This document shows, piece after piece, positions 24,199 to 34,700 of a stretch of DNA of 64,000 nt (within the stretch, counting starts at the first letter, position 1; each line of letters starts with the position of its first letter). The stretch comes from Thalassotalea psychrophila (GTDB lineage: Bacteria; Pseudomonadota; Gammaproteobacteria; Enterobacterales; Alteromonadaceae). The notes below the pieces were generated by a model. The model was not told the DNA's origin. It ran no database searches and was given only the letters and a program-made list of their open reading frames with translations. Position numbers and translations under genes: made by a program. The DNA is taken from contig NZ_CP134145.1 in assembly GCF_031583595.1 (NCBI RefSeq), forward strand, positions 1,736,001-1,800,000, given 5' to 3'.

Positions 24199-25515
24199 TG
24201 AGGTATCCCCACAAAATATAGAGATAAATTAATAATTTAATGAACTTTCATGGTGTTTGGTGATCTGTTTAATCGCCAAAAAAAATAAATCAGGAAACAC
24301 CATGAAAGTCATCGATATTTTGAACAATACCTTAGCCAATGTCACTAAAAATATGCATTCCACAAGAAAAAAGTCCCTCTTTTCTTGTATCGAGAGTGCT
24401 TTAAGTGGTGCTAGTTCAACGGTAACCAGTATTGGCCGGGGTATTCGCTCTAATGCCTATGAAAAACATAATATTAAAAGAGCTGACCGCTTACTATCTA
24501 ATAAGAATCTCAATTCTGATTCTATAACCATCTATAAATCAATCGCTAAGACATTAATTGCTCCAGGTAGTAGACCAATTATTCTTGTCGATTGGTCTGA
24601 TTTAGATCCTTATAAATGCAACTTTTTAATTCGAGCAACGCTCGCGATGAATGGTCGAGGGTTAACAGTTTATGAAGAGGTTCACTGTATAAAGCACAAA
24701 GAAAAGCCTCAAACACATAAACGATTTTTGCAATCATTAGCAAAGGTCATCGACGCGTCATGTGAGCCTGTTATCGTTACGGATGCTGGATTCAAAGTAC
24801 CTTGGTTTAAGCAAGTACAGGCTGTTGGATGGGATTTTGTTGGTCGTACTCGCCTACCAAATACTTATTCTTTGGATGGCCTGAATTGGCCAAGCATTAA
24901 GTCGCTTTATGAGAAAGCCACAACGCAACCAAAGAGCTTTTCTGGTTTTATTACCAAAAGTAATCCATTAGCCGTAAATCTATCTCTGTATAAAGAAAAC
25001 CTAAAGGCAGAAAAAACTTAACTCGTTGTGGGAAAGTGAGAAAAAGTGCCGTGTCTTTAAAGCATGCGAAAGGTGCTGAAGACCCTTGGTTAATATCAAC
25101 ATCATTAAAGATGAAAGGTAACTTAGGAAAAAGCCTTGTAGGGATTTATAAAACACGAATGCAAATAGAAGAAGGCTTTCGAGATATGAAAAGTCACCGG
25201 TATGGTTTAGGACTAGGTCTACACCAAAGCTATAAAACTGAGAGGCTTGCAAATCTAGTATTAATAACCACATTAGCTAATTTTGTCGTGTTCTTGACGG
25301 GAACTGTCGCGATAATGACGAATCGGCATCGACGATACCAAGCCAATACAGTGAAGAATAAAATGATATTGTCGAGAGTGTTTATCGGTTTAAGAGTGTT
25401 ATCGGATAAGAAAATGAGATTAACAAAAAGGCATCTTAACGATGCCTTAGATAAAATCACTATCGATATGAAAGAACTCTATGAGGGGTTCCAATAAATT
25501 TGTGGGGATCCCTCA
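24199..25515 (+). mobile_element. IS4-family insertion sequence, 1317 bp
   Basis: The ends are inverted repeats TGAGGTATCCCCACAAA (left) and TGAGGGATCCCCACAAA (right, read inward). An 11-bp direct repeat GACTCTGACCC flanks the element at 24188-24198 and 25516-25526. The size and target duplication are typical of IS4. Inside, ACTTTCATGGTGTTT at 24244-24258 is the exact complement of 24295-24309, which spans the transposase start codon. Such a fold would mask translation of outside transcripts, as known for IS10 and IS50. Confidence 0.88.
24302..25497 (+). pseudogene. IS4-family transposase, frameshifted
   Basis: A DDE transposase read in two frames. The first part, from the ATG at 24302 (Shine-Dalgarno AGGA), contains the Asp motifs ILVDWSDLD and VIVTDAGFKVPWF and stops at 25021. 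The second, in the other frame to 25497, holds the IS4 YREK signature Y-x2-R-x3-E-x6-K in YKTRMQIEEGFRDMK. Restoring one A near 25003 joins LYKENLKGRKN and the downstream part into one protein of about 398 residues. A one-base deletion in an A run best explains this; a programmed shift is less likely because no slippery heptamer is evident. Confidence 0.85.
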
Positions 25516-25532
25516 GACTCTGACCCCGGTTT

Positions 25533-26360
25533 TTATAGGTGAGAGTATATCCATTTACGGTTTTTGTACAAATAAGTCATCAACTTAGTGAATTTTTCCG
25601 GCATCCAACGTTTAATCGCCCACACCCAGCGAGCATCAGCTTGCGGCATGACATACAATTTATTTTTCAATATCCCTTCAAAGGTTTTATCTGCAACCAT
25701 TTCTGGAGTAAATTTTGACTCATTAATTTGCTGGGCAATATTTTTTTCAAAAGCGGTTTCGCCCTTCAACGATTCGCTGATATTAGTTTTTAGCACGGTA
25801 GGGCAAACAACCGTTACACCAATATTATCAGTAGATAATTCAACATTTAGCGTTTCAGATAAGGCAACTACACCAGATTTAGCTACGTTGTAGCCAGCCA
25901 TTTCGGCTAAGCATAACGTGCCAGCACTTGATGCCGTATTGATTATGTGACCACCACCATTCTTTTTAAGTAACGGAGCAAAAATACGACAGCCGTGAAT
26001 CACACTCCATAAGTCGATATTTATTACTCGGTGCCATTCTTCATCATCATGCTCGTTTAATTTACCGCAACTGCCAATGCCAGCATTATTAAACACTAAA
26101 TCTACACCGCCCCAGGCTTGTTCGAGTTGATCTGCAGCACCTTGTTGTTGCTCTTTGCTCGTTACATCAACCACCATAGTGATAATAATGCCACCTAGCT
26201 CTTCAAGCTCTTGCTTCGCAGCAGCTAGTCTTTGTTCATTAATATCGGCAATTGCAATTCGCCATTTATTGGCGGCTAATTTTTTTGCATAGGCTAAACC
26301 TAAACCACTGGCGCCACCGGTAATAAAGGCGCGTTTTTCTGGGAAACGTTTGTTTAACAT
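25533..26360 (-). CDS. Short-chain dehydrogenase/reductase
   Basis: A classical SDR of 275 residues. The cofactor motif TGGASGLGLA lies at residues 14-23, ADINEQR (an Asp favouring NAD) near 39, NNAG at 91-94, and the catalytic Ser144, Tyr157 and Lys161 in the SSAG...YNVAK segment. The C-terminal extension with a basic, aromatic tail (RRWVWAIKRWMPEKF-like region) is common in SDRs acting on long-chain lipids near membranes. It faces the IS across a few bases and could belong functionally with the desaturase/monooxygenase island. The substrate is not determined. Confidence 0.9.
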   Translation of the reverse strand: MLNKRFPEKRAFITGGASGLGLAYAKKLAANKWRIAIADINEQRLAAAKQELEELGGIIITMVVDVTSKEQQQGAADQLEQAWGGVDLVFNNAGIGSCGKLNEHDDEEWHRVINIDLWSVIHGCRIFAPLLKKNGGGHIINTASSAGTLCLAEMAGYNVAKSGVVALSETLNVELSTDNIGVTVVCPTVLKTNISESLKGETAFEKNIAQQINESKFTPEMVADKTFEGILKNKLYVMPQADARWVWAIKRWMPEKFTKLMTYLYKNRKWIYSHL

Positions 26361-26664
26361 GTAATGTCCTGCATATTTTTAAGTTTATAAATGTCTGCTC
26401 TATATTTACCGTAGCAATACATTATAAACCTCACCCGTTCGGATGATATTTATGAGTTTTTTGCAAGCTGTTATGCTGTTATCAAGCTTTATATAAATTC
26501 CCGACTGACTAATTCATATGTTATATCTTTAAGTAGTTTCAATAAGCAGGTGATATGCGTATTGCTATAACATTAAACTTGCATTATCGATGATAAAGAT
26601 CATAGTTAATTTATAAGAACAATTTATTAATAAACTTTGGTAACGATTTGCATGGGTACGAACA
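26361..26664. other. Divergent promoter region
   Basis: About 300 bp between the leftward SDR gene and the rightward membrane regulator, AT-rich, with no repeat, RNA or clear operator that I can see. It must hold promoters for both genes. Confidence 0.4.
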
Positions 26665-28734
26665 ATGATCACTTTGCCTTACAGTCAATATAAGCTTGGC
26701 AGATTCACCATCAACTGTCATGAGCTTACGATTGCTTATGGGGGCGAGTCGATCAAATTACCAAAGAAATTGTTCAATTTACTGATGCTCTTTATCAGCA
26801 ATAGTGAGAATACAGTCAATACGCAACAGGCCATAGATATTGTTTGGCAAGGAAACGAAGGGGTTGGCAAAACTGGATTTCCCCAAGCAATGTGGCATTT
26901 GCGCAAAGCATTTTCAGACTTAGGTGCAGAAAATGAAGAGGTTTTTAAAACCGTACACAAGGTTGGTTACGCGCTTATTATCAACCCTGAGCCTATTAGA
27001 AAAGAATATGAGCTACAGAAACGCAGCAAAGTCTCAAGGTTACAAACGTTTATAGCGGCGGTCATAGCATTATTGATATTAGTTGCTATGAGTTATCATC
27101 TGGTCGTGCAAACAGATAAAACAAAAGTAAATTCTGCAAGGCTAATAAGTCACACTGATCTCCCCGGCATTGAAAGGCAACCAGCAATATCTCCTAACGG
27201 ACGCTACCTAGCATACATTTGGAATCAGCAGGATTTAGTAGAGCAAATATATGTTCAGGATTTGAACAATCCGAATGTTGCAGCGAAAGCGATAACCGAT
27301 AATCTAGCGCAAAAAACATCCCCAGCCTGGTCAGCTGACAATGAGTCTCTGGCTTATTTGCTTCGTTCCTCAGATAAAGCGTGTGAGTTAAAGGTAAGGC
27401 AACTGGTCAGCAAAGTGCTCAAGGTTTTAGATAACGGCTGTGCGTTTTCAGCAACGCAGAGCCGATTGAGCTGGAGTGTTGATGGCAATCATATACTTTA
27501 TCCAAAACAACTTAACGAAAAAATAGGTCTATTTAGTTACGATCTTGAGCGCAACAAACCTGCGCAAGTGACGTTTCCTGCCGTAGGTGAACGGGACTTG
27601 ATGGGAATATACTCGAAAAATAACAAAAAAATTATTTTTGTCAGAAAGTCTGACCAACAATCTGTGTTAATGCAGCTAAAGGATGGTAAAGAAACGGCTT
27701 TACACATTCAACAAGGAAAAATACTTGGCATTAACTGGCATTATAACTTTAATAAAATCTACATGACGGTGCTAATTAATGGCCACCATATAAGCCAATC
27801 TTATAATATCAATGATAACAGCATTAAGGTACTTGACTACGTTCATTCGCTGTCTCGGTTAAGCATTGATCAGCAACAAAATTCGCTATATTTTAGCCGA
27901 GTTCTTAATAAACCCTTTATTCTACAAAGTTCGTTAATTGATGACAGGGCGGTTACCCGGGTAAAAAGCGATGATAAAAACTATTATGGTCGGTATCTGG
28001 CAAATTCTTCAGATGTGTTGTTTATTTCAGATCGTTCTGGCGACAAGGATTTATGGTTAAAATACCCGAGTGGTACGCGCAATCTCACTCAAAATTCTGG
28101 CAAAGTGTTAGTTTCAGCAGTGTCACTTGATAGCAAGCACTTTGTGGTCAACTTAAAAAATCCAATGAAATACAAATATCAGTTATATTTAGCAAAATTA
28201 CCTGGTGCCCAATTGACTCTGCTTAACACAGGTGACCTAGAGCCTATCAACCCATCATGGAGTCGTGACAATCAGGGCATTTATTTTTCAGCAACCAGCG
28301 AAGCAGGAACCGGTTTGTTTCTCTTAAATATCGCCAGTGGCGAGGTTCGCCAAGTTACTTTCAAAAATGAGGTGTATGCCATGGAAGGTGCTGACGGTAT
28401 GCTCTATGTTAGTCGTAAAGGGGCTAAGGGTATATGGCAGGTAGACCCTAAAAGTCTGAGCGAAAAGCTCGTCATTAGCAACTTGGCCGAACAAGATTTC
28501 GGTAATTATTTTTGGGAAAATAATAGCATTTATTATCTGCTGCGCAGCAAGAAATACGATTACATAATGCAATGGCGACCTGATCAAAAAGATCTGATTA
28601 TCAAGCAATTCCCTGCACAAAGTATCGTTGAATATTTTGGTATTTCAGCTGCTGATGCACATACATTTTTAGTAACCATACAACGCGCCAATAATGCCAA
28701 CATTTACTCTACCAGTTTAAAAAACCAACCATAA
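26665..28734 (+). CDS. ToxR/CadC-like membrane regulator with periplasmic beta-propeller
   Basis: A 689-residue one-component transmembrane regulator. Residues about 8-106 are an OmpR-type winged helix (ESIKLPKKLFNLLMLF, then MWHLRKAF and VFKTVHKVGYAL). One membrane segment (about 128-148) is followed by a periplasmic region with repeated TolB/PD40-like beta-propeller blades (PAISPNGRYLAYIW, PAWSADNESLAYL, PSWSRDNQGIYFS). Such proteins sense periplasmic conditions and bind DNA from the membrane. It precedes the metalloprotease-led operon, and direct repeats lie in the gap, so it is the likely regulator of the proteolysis locus. The ligand is unknown. Confidence 0.88.
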   Translation: MITLPYSQYKLGRFTINCHELTIAYGGESIKLPKKLFNLLMLFISNSENTVNTQQAIDIVWQGNEGVGKTGFPQAMWHLRKAFSDLGAENEEVFKTVHKVGYALIINPEPIRKEYELQKRSKVSRLQTFIAAVIALLILVAMSYHLVVQTDKTKVNSARLISHTDLPGIERQPAISPNGRYLAYIWNQQDLVEQIYVQDLNNPNVAAKAITDNLAQKTSPAWSADNESLAYLLRSSDKACELKVRQLVSKVLKVLDNGCAFSATQSRLSWSVDGNHILYPKQLNEKIGLFSYDLERNKPAQVTFPAVGERDLMGIYSKNNKKIIFVRKSDQQSVLMQLKDGKETALHIQQGKILGINWHYNFNKIYMTVLINGHHISQSYNINDNSIKVLDYVHSLSRLSIDQQQNSLYFSRVLNKPFILQSSLIDDRAVTRVKSDDKNYYGRYLANSSDVLFISDRSGDKDLWLKYPSGTRNLTQNSGKVLVSAVSLDSKHFVVNLKNPMKYKYQLYLAKLPGAQLTLLNTGDLEPINPSWSRDNQGIYFSATSEAGTGLFLLNIASGEVRQVTFKNEVYAMEGADGMLYVSRKGAKGIWQVDPKSLSEKLVISNLAEQDFGNYFWENNSIYYLLRSKKYDYIMQWRPDQKDLIIKQFPAQSIVEYFGISAADAHTFLVTIQRANNANIYSTSLKNQP

Positions 28735-28825
28735 TCGACTCTATTCTACGTTTGACTTTCTCATATAACTTTAAAGTTTAGCTTTTTATATATTTGTAAC
28801 ACGCTGAATACAAAGGTTTAAATTG

Positions 28826-28860
28826 ATCAAAAACAAATCAAAAAATAATCAAAAACAAAT
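28826..28860 (+). promoter_or_regulatory. Direct repeats ATCAAAAACAAAT, 22 bp apart
   Basis: The 13-mer ATCAAAAACAAAT occurs at 28826-28838 and 28848-28860, with a partial third copy (ATCAAAAAATA) between. The T-rich/A-rich direct-repeat style matches what ToxR-type winged-helix proteins bind. It lies between a ToxR-like gene and the metalloprotease. A strong AGGAGGT follows at 28864 without an annotated gene. Confidence 0.45.
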
Positions 28861-28971
28861 AACAGGAGGTAACCTTAACTCTTGCCATTATTGCAGATAA
28901 GATGCCGAGCTTAAAATTCTAGAGTTTAGAGTTTGCCGAGTTTGGTTTCCAATATTATTTGATGGTTTTGC

Positions 28972-31761
28972 ATGACATTATACAGTTCACTATATAAATA
29001 CAGTTTACTTTGGCTGGGGTGCTTTGCTTGCCTTAGCCTTTCATGTTTGGTTAAAGCCGATATTAATGAGACCTTATGGCAAGATGTCCCAATAGTAATG
29101 TCTGTTAATAGTAGTGTGACAGAGTCATTGAACGCATTTTCAAACAACACACCTTCAAACATAGTACCAGCAAGCCAGTATCGCTTAGTCGATTTGAATC
29201 GCGAATTGTTAAAACAAAAACTACAGCAACACCGACAAATTATTTCGCTACCATTACCTAACGGCGAGTTAATTGATATCGAGCTTAGCGAAAACAGTGT
29301 GCTGCCCAATGCATTACAGGCAAAATATCCAAGCATAAAAACCTATACCGGGGTACAAGTTGGCCACCCTGAACATGTTGGCCGCTTTGAATATACTGAG
29401 CAGGGTTTTCATGGTGTTTTGCATTATCAAAATGACACTATATATATTGATCCACAACAGTCTGGCAACCAGCAACAATACCTGAGCTACTATAAAAAAC
29501 ATGCGCTTGCACAAACCATTGCAGTAGAAACCTCAGTATTAGCGCTACCGAAAGTAGCCTCAATCCGAGCCATGGGAAACACTAATGTTTCGTCCGTCAA
29601 TAAAATCTATCGTATCGCCTTTGCCGCCACAGGAGAATACAGTCAATTTCATGGTGGTACTAAGGCTGCAACTATTTCAGCGATTGCGACACTTGTTAAT
29701 CGGCTCAATCAGGTATTTTCGGTCGAGCTGGGTCTTACTCTGCAACTGGCTGAAAATAATGATGCGGTAATATATCTTGACCCTGATACCGACCCGTTTG
29801 ATAACGATGATTTTGACGTTTACAACAACCCCGAGGTATTACGCACGCAGCTTGGAAGCGAAAATTTTGATCTTGGTCATGTGTTAACCACTGGAGCTGG
29901 TGGCATAGCCTTGGTAGCGGGTGCCTGCGATAACGATGCCTATGAAGAAGGTGAGCAAAGTTTTTATCCGTTAAAAGCAATGGGCGTAACCGGGCGTGAA
30001 GCTCCAGTAACCGACAGTTTCTACATCGACTTTGTCGCCCATGAACTCGGTCATCAACTTGGCGCAGAGCATAGTTTTAATTCTGAAAGCGAGTATTGCA
30101 ACTTTAATCGAGATTGGAATTCGGCTTACGAGCCGGGCAGTGGTTCAACCATTATGGGGTACGCTGGGATTTGTGCGCCGGAAAACGTACAATCCAACTC
30201 CGATGCCTATTTTCATGCCCATTCGATTGCTCAAATCCACGATTATTTAACCGCAGACCCTTACTATATTGGCCAAAATTGTGGGCAAACAGTGGCGTCA
30301 GACAATAATGCTCCGCAAATTACCTTGTCGAAAGTATTAACTGAAAATGTCACCATTCCAGCAAAAACGCCGTTTCAATTAACCGCCAGTGCCAGCGATA
30401 GTGATCAAGATAGGTTAACGTATAACTGGGAACAGTTTGACCTTGGCTCAGCAACTAGCAGTGCTGCTATGATGCAAAAAGACGATGGTATACGGCCATT
30501 ATTTCGTTCTTTTAAGCCTACGGACGATGGCAAGCGAGTATTACCAACACTTGCCAGTATTTTAAGCGGTGACCTGGTGGCCGGTGAAACTTATGCCACG
30601 ACAACAAGGGCATTGAACTTTAAGTTATCGGTGCGCGACCAAAAAGGCGCGGTGACTATGCAACAAGTTACGTTGCAAGTTGACGGCAGTGCCGGCCCAT
30701 TTTCCGTGAGTGCGCCATCTCAGTCTACCTATTGGGCCGCAACCACAACCAATACTATTCATTGGGACGTTGCCAATACTAATGTTGCGCCAATAAATTG
30801 TCAGTACGTCAACATTGACTTGTCATTAGACGATGGTGGCCATTTTAGCCAACGCCTGGTAAGCAATGCAGACAATAGCGGCAGCGCAGACGTTAGTACG
30901 CCTCAGGGAGTACATAAACAAGCACGATTAAAAGTAAGCTGTAGCGATAATATTTTTTTCGCCATCTCTGCAAAGTTTGAAATTTTTAATAGTACAGCGG
31001 CTAATGTTGCGCCAAAAATTACGGCTGTGGTTGAGCAATTATCCACGTTAGAAGATACGCCGCTAGACCTTAATGCCGCGCAATTCAACATTATTGACCC
31101 TGATACGCGCTATCCCGAAGGCATTAGTTTATCCATACAACCAGGTCCGCATTATCAGGTTAATGGTAATAAGGTGATCCCTGAGGCTAATTTTTATGGT
31201 CAATTACAGCTGCAGGTGATTGCCAACGATGGCACTGATAGCAGTGAACCATTGGCATTAACAGTCGAGGTTATCGCCGTTAATGACCCACCAACAGCAA
31301 CTGATGATAATTTTAAAACAACGTCCGAAACAATAATCGACTTAGATGTTTTAGCTAATGATAGCGACCTAGAAGGACAAGCCTTAACACTTGCTTCGTT
31401 TAATTACCAAGGTAACGGCTTGCTGAGTCTGCACAATAATAAAATTCGTTACCAAAGTGCGCCAGACTTTATCGGTGACGAGCAACTGAGTTATCGAGTC
31501 ATTGACAGCGCAGGCGCAATATCGAACGCCAACATAGTCATAACGGTTTCGGCTAAACCCAATAATAGCTCTTCTGGCGGCAGCTTATGGCCATTGAGTT
31601 TTATTTTTTTGTTGGTGTGCCAATTTTTCCGTTGTTTAAACCTGTCATATAGCATTCAAATTTTACGAAAATTCGGCACTGAACTTAATTCAGCTTGCTG
31701 TCATTCAACACTTTTAAACATTTTTAAGCACAATTTAAAAATGTATTTACACCTTAAATAA
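28972..31761 (+). CDS. Secreted reprolysin-like (M12B) zinc metalloprotease
   Basis: A 929-residue secreted endopeptidase. A signal peptide (about 1-29) and a propeptide (to about 205) precede a catalytic domain with the zinc site HELGHQLGAEH (His357, Glu358, His361, His367) and a Met-turn at Met395 (STIMGYAG). Ig/cadherin-like beta domains follow to about residue 860. A GlyGly-CTERM-type signal (SSSGGSLWPL plus a hydrophobic segment) suggests rhombosortase processing and type II secretion. About 45 further residues follow that segment, which is unusual. It is the first gene of the operon; its stop lies nine bases before the next start. Confidence 0.9.
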   Translation: MTLYSSLYKYSLLWLGCFACLSLSCLVKADINETLWQDVPIVMSVNSSVTESLNAFSNNTPSNIVPASQYRLVDLNRELLKQKLQQHRQIISLPLPNGELIDIELSENSVLPNALQAKYPSIKTYTGVQVGHPEHVGRFEYTEQGFHGVLHYQNDTIYIDPQQSGNQQQYLSYYKKHALAQTIAVETSVLALPKVASIRAMGNTNVSSVNKIYRIAFAATGEYSQFHGGTKAATISAIATLVNRLNQVFSVELGLTLQLAENNDAVIYLDPDTDPFDNDDFDVYNNPEVLRTQLGSENFDLGHVLTTGAGGIALVAGACDNDAYEEGEQSFYPLKAMGVTGREAPVTDSFYIDFVAHELGHQLGAEHSFNSESEYCNFNRDWNSAYEPGSGSTIMGYAGICAPENVQSNSDAYFHAHSIAQIHDYLTADPYYIGQNCGQTVASDNNAPQITLSKVLTENVTIPAKTPFQLTASASDSDQDRLTYNWEQFDLGSATSSAAMMQKDDGIRPLFRSFKPTDDGKRVLPTLASILSGDLVAGETYATTTRALNFKLSVRDQKGAVTMQQVTLQVDGSAGPFSVSAPSQSTYWAATTTNTIHWDVANTNVAPINCQYVNIDLSLDDGGHFSQRLVSNADNSGSADVSTPQGVHKQARLKVSCSDNIFFAISAKFEIFNSTAANVAPKITAVVEQLSTLEDTPLDLNAAQFNIIDPDTRYPEGISLSIQPGPHYQVNGNKVIPEANFYGQLQLQVIANDGTDSSEPLALTVEVIAVNDPPTATDDNFKTTSETIIDLDVLANDSDLEGQALTLASFNYQGNGLLSLHNNKIRYQSAPDFIGDEQLSYRVIDSAGAISNANIVITVSAKPNNSSSGGSLWPLSFIFLLVCQFFRCLNLSYSIQILRKFGTELNSACCHSTLLNIFKHNLKMYLHLK

Positions 31762-31770
31762 GAGGACATT

Positions 31771-34700
31771 ATGGTTTTCAAATCAACCTCAGTCGCATTG
31801 CTCGTTGGCAGTTTACTGTCACCAGAAGCAGGCGCCTTAGATGCCAATGCTGCTAGTTCAACTAGCCAGCTACCACAGGGCAGTGTGTTTACCGAACAAG
31901 TCAGCGGCTCTTACTTGCTGACACTAACAGGGTCGGGTGCATTAGATCGACAACACTGGCAACAGGGTAGTGATCGTCAAGCTATTTTAGCCCAAATTAG
32001 CCAACAACAAAGCAGTGTCCTTGCTAGTGTTAAAGCGATTCAAGCGGATGCTCAGCTCATTAGCCAAACACGATTGTTGGCCAATCAGCTGTTCCTAACC
32101 ATGACCGCAGATACCGCTGAACAAATAAAACATAACGATCAGTTGGCGAGTGTGCAATTTGTTACCAATGCCGCGGCTACCAATGTGACAACACTAGCGG
32201 CTAAAGTTACGGCTGAAGACGATGATTCAACCTCTCCCAATGTTGGTCACCCGTACCCATTTTTAAAAGTCAACGATGCTGGCGATAATATTACTGTCGC
32301 CATTATTGGCCCAGGAGTCGATTACACTCATGTGGCGTTAGGTGGCAATGGCGAAGAGAACTCTTACGCGGAAGCGTATTTTAACCGTGCCAATGCCTGG
32401 GGCGGATTCCCCAATAATGTCGTTATTGGTGGTTACGATTTTAATTCTGAATCAGTAATGCAAGATTACAATCCACTCGAGTATCATACGAATATTACCG
32501 ATACCCGCGATGACTCGTTAGAGTATATTGCAGGCCGCGGGACTATGGCCGCTTATACCATAGTTAACTCAGTACCGGATGCCAAAATACTGTCTTACAA
32601 AACCGAAGGCATTACCGACGGTGCAGATGTTATTGGCGAGAAGGGTACCCATGTTAAATTAATGGCTGCGCTTGAGATGGCCGTCGATCCTAACCTCGAT
32701 GGCGATATGTCTGATCGCGCTGACATTATTTTAATTGCTAATACCTTAGCCTCGGGCTTAGGTTATTACGATGAGCGGGAAACATTTCACTCGTTTGGTA
32801 GCCTGATCACCAATTTTGTTCGTGCGGCCAGTGCTACCGGTGCGCTCGTGGTAATTTCTGCGGGTGATCGTGGTCATTTTGAAAGTTACTATAATATCGC
32901 CGCTCGCGCGCTTGATCCGGCGGCATTGTCTGTTGGCTCTTCAGTAAGAGCAAAGGCCGATGGTGAAGAAGTTTATCGTTATAAAGTGGCGGCAGAATCT
33001 CCTATCGGGCCAACGCGTGGTCCGGTTTCTGTATTAAAGCCCGATATTTTGGCATTAAACAGCAAACTTACTGGCGCTCTCGCGGGCTATATTGATGGCT
33101 ATGGCGATATTGATGGTGGTAACTTCTTTGCTGCCACCCGTGCCGCTGCTGCTGCTGCCAGTATTATGTCAGAACATCCACAACTTAGCGCCGCTGAGGT
33201 AAAAGCATTAATTGTTAATACCGGTATGCTTAGTCTTGAAAACAGTATCGGCGTTGCTCAAATTGGTGGCGGCTCACTTAATCCGCTTGCTGCAACCAAT
33301 GCTTATGCGCTGATCTATCAAAAAGAAAATCACCAACCCAGTGTTAATTTTGGTCAGGTAAAAGTTGCCGGCAAATCGAGTTTTAGCCGCGACCTAGTGA
33401 TTAAGAATATCACTGATCAAAGCCAACATTATCAGGCTGCGGTAATTGTTAATGGTGAAAAACATAATAATAATGCATTAACCATTTCTTTCCCTGAGTC
33501 TGTACTTATCCCGGCTAACAGCGAAGTGGTGGTGCCGTTAACGCTTACGCTAGATAGCGCCTTGATGGCAGAGTTCCCCATTCAGCGCGGCTCCGATTAC
33601 AGCTTAGCGCAATGGGAGAAACTTGCTCTGCATGGTTATATCCAATTGAATCATCAAACCAGCCCTGGCGCCGCTATTCATTTACCGTGGCTAATCATGC
33701 CAATGAACAATAGCTCGCTGGTGGTTAACCATGGCAGTGATTTAGCGCAATGGCAGGAAGTATTGACGAGCACACCGGTTGAAGATAGGTTTACACCGCC
33801 ACACGATGCCAACTGGCCATTTATTGGCGGCTTTGTTGCCGGTGTTTCTTATAACCAAGTAGAGCTAGAAAATAGTTCAAACCAAGAGCGCACTTTGTAC
33901 GCTTTACCAAGCATTTATCATAGCGAACGACCTGCTGCTCATCTTGCTGATGTTCGCGGTCATATTATCAAGTCGATTGCCGGCGACGTACTACCAGAGT
34001 CGCAATGTTTATCAGGCAAAAAATTAACCTTAGCAGTTACTATGTTTGAACCACTTGCGCTCCCTGCTGCCCGACATAAAGATAAACAAGGTGTTGGCTC
34101 GGCTGTGGTCGCAATTAAATTACATAATCAGAAAAATATAGAACTTGCCAATTATGATCCGCGTGTGCTTGATGCATTAGCACGTGAAGTGGGGCACTTA
34201 AGCACGTTAAAAGTTACTTATAACACTGATGCCGAGTTAGTCACTCAATGGTACGATTTAAGTATTCCATTTAACTATGCCACCAATAATCAGCGTTGGA
34301 AAACTACCGAACTAGAGACTATTTCTAGTCCGAATAGTGACACTATCGTGACTAATATATGTACCGACAAACTGTTTCATGGCGAAATTAGTGAAGCAAC
34401 GTTTAACGACAAAATTGGTTTTCAATTTATCACCGATCGCCATGTGCTACCTACAGTCGGCGAACGCGTAATTACCCATAATTTTTCTGTTGGCGGACAC
34501 GTAGTTTTGCCGTTTGGCGACGAAATGCCAGCCGATACCGAGTTGCAGTGTGAGCCCGATTTTGTAAAAGATCACGCCGGTAACTGTATATATGGTTTTA
34601 GTGAGCCAACAGCCGACGTCGACCTGAATGAATACTTTAACTTTTTAGAAGCATTTTCAGCTGAGCCACAACTGAATTATCTTTGTACTATTGCAAGTAA

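Noticed and set aside
25003..25040. Programmed frameshift in the IS4 transposase
   Set aside because: No slippery heptamer is seen, and one missing A restores the frame and the sequence expected there, so a mutation is simpler.
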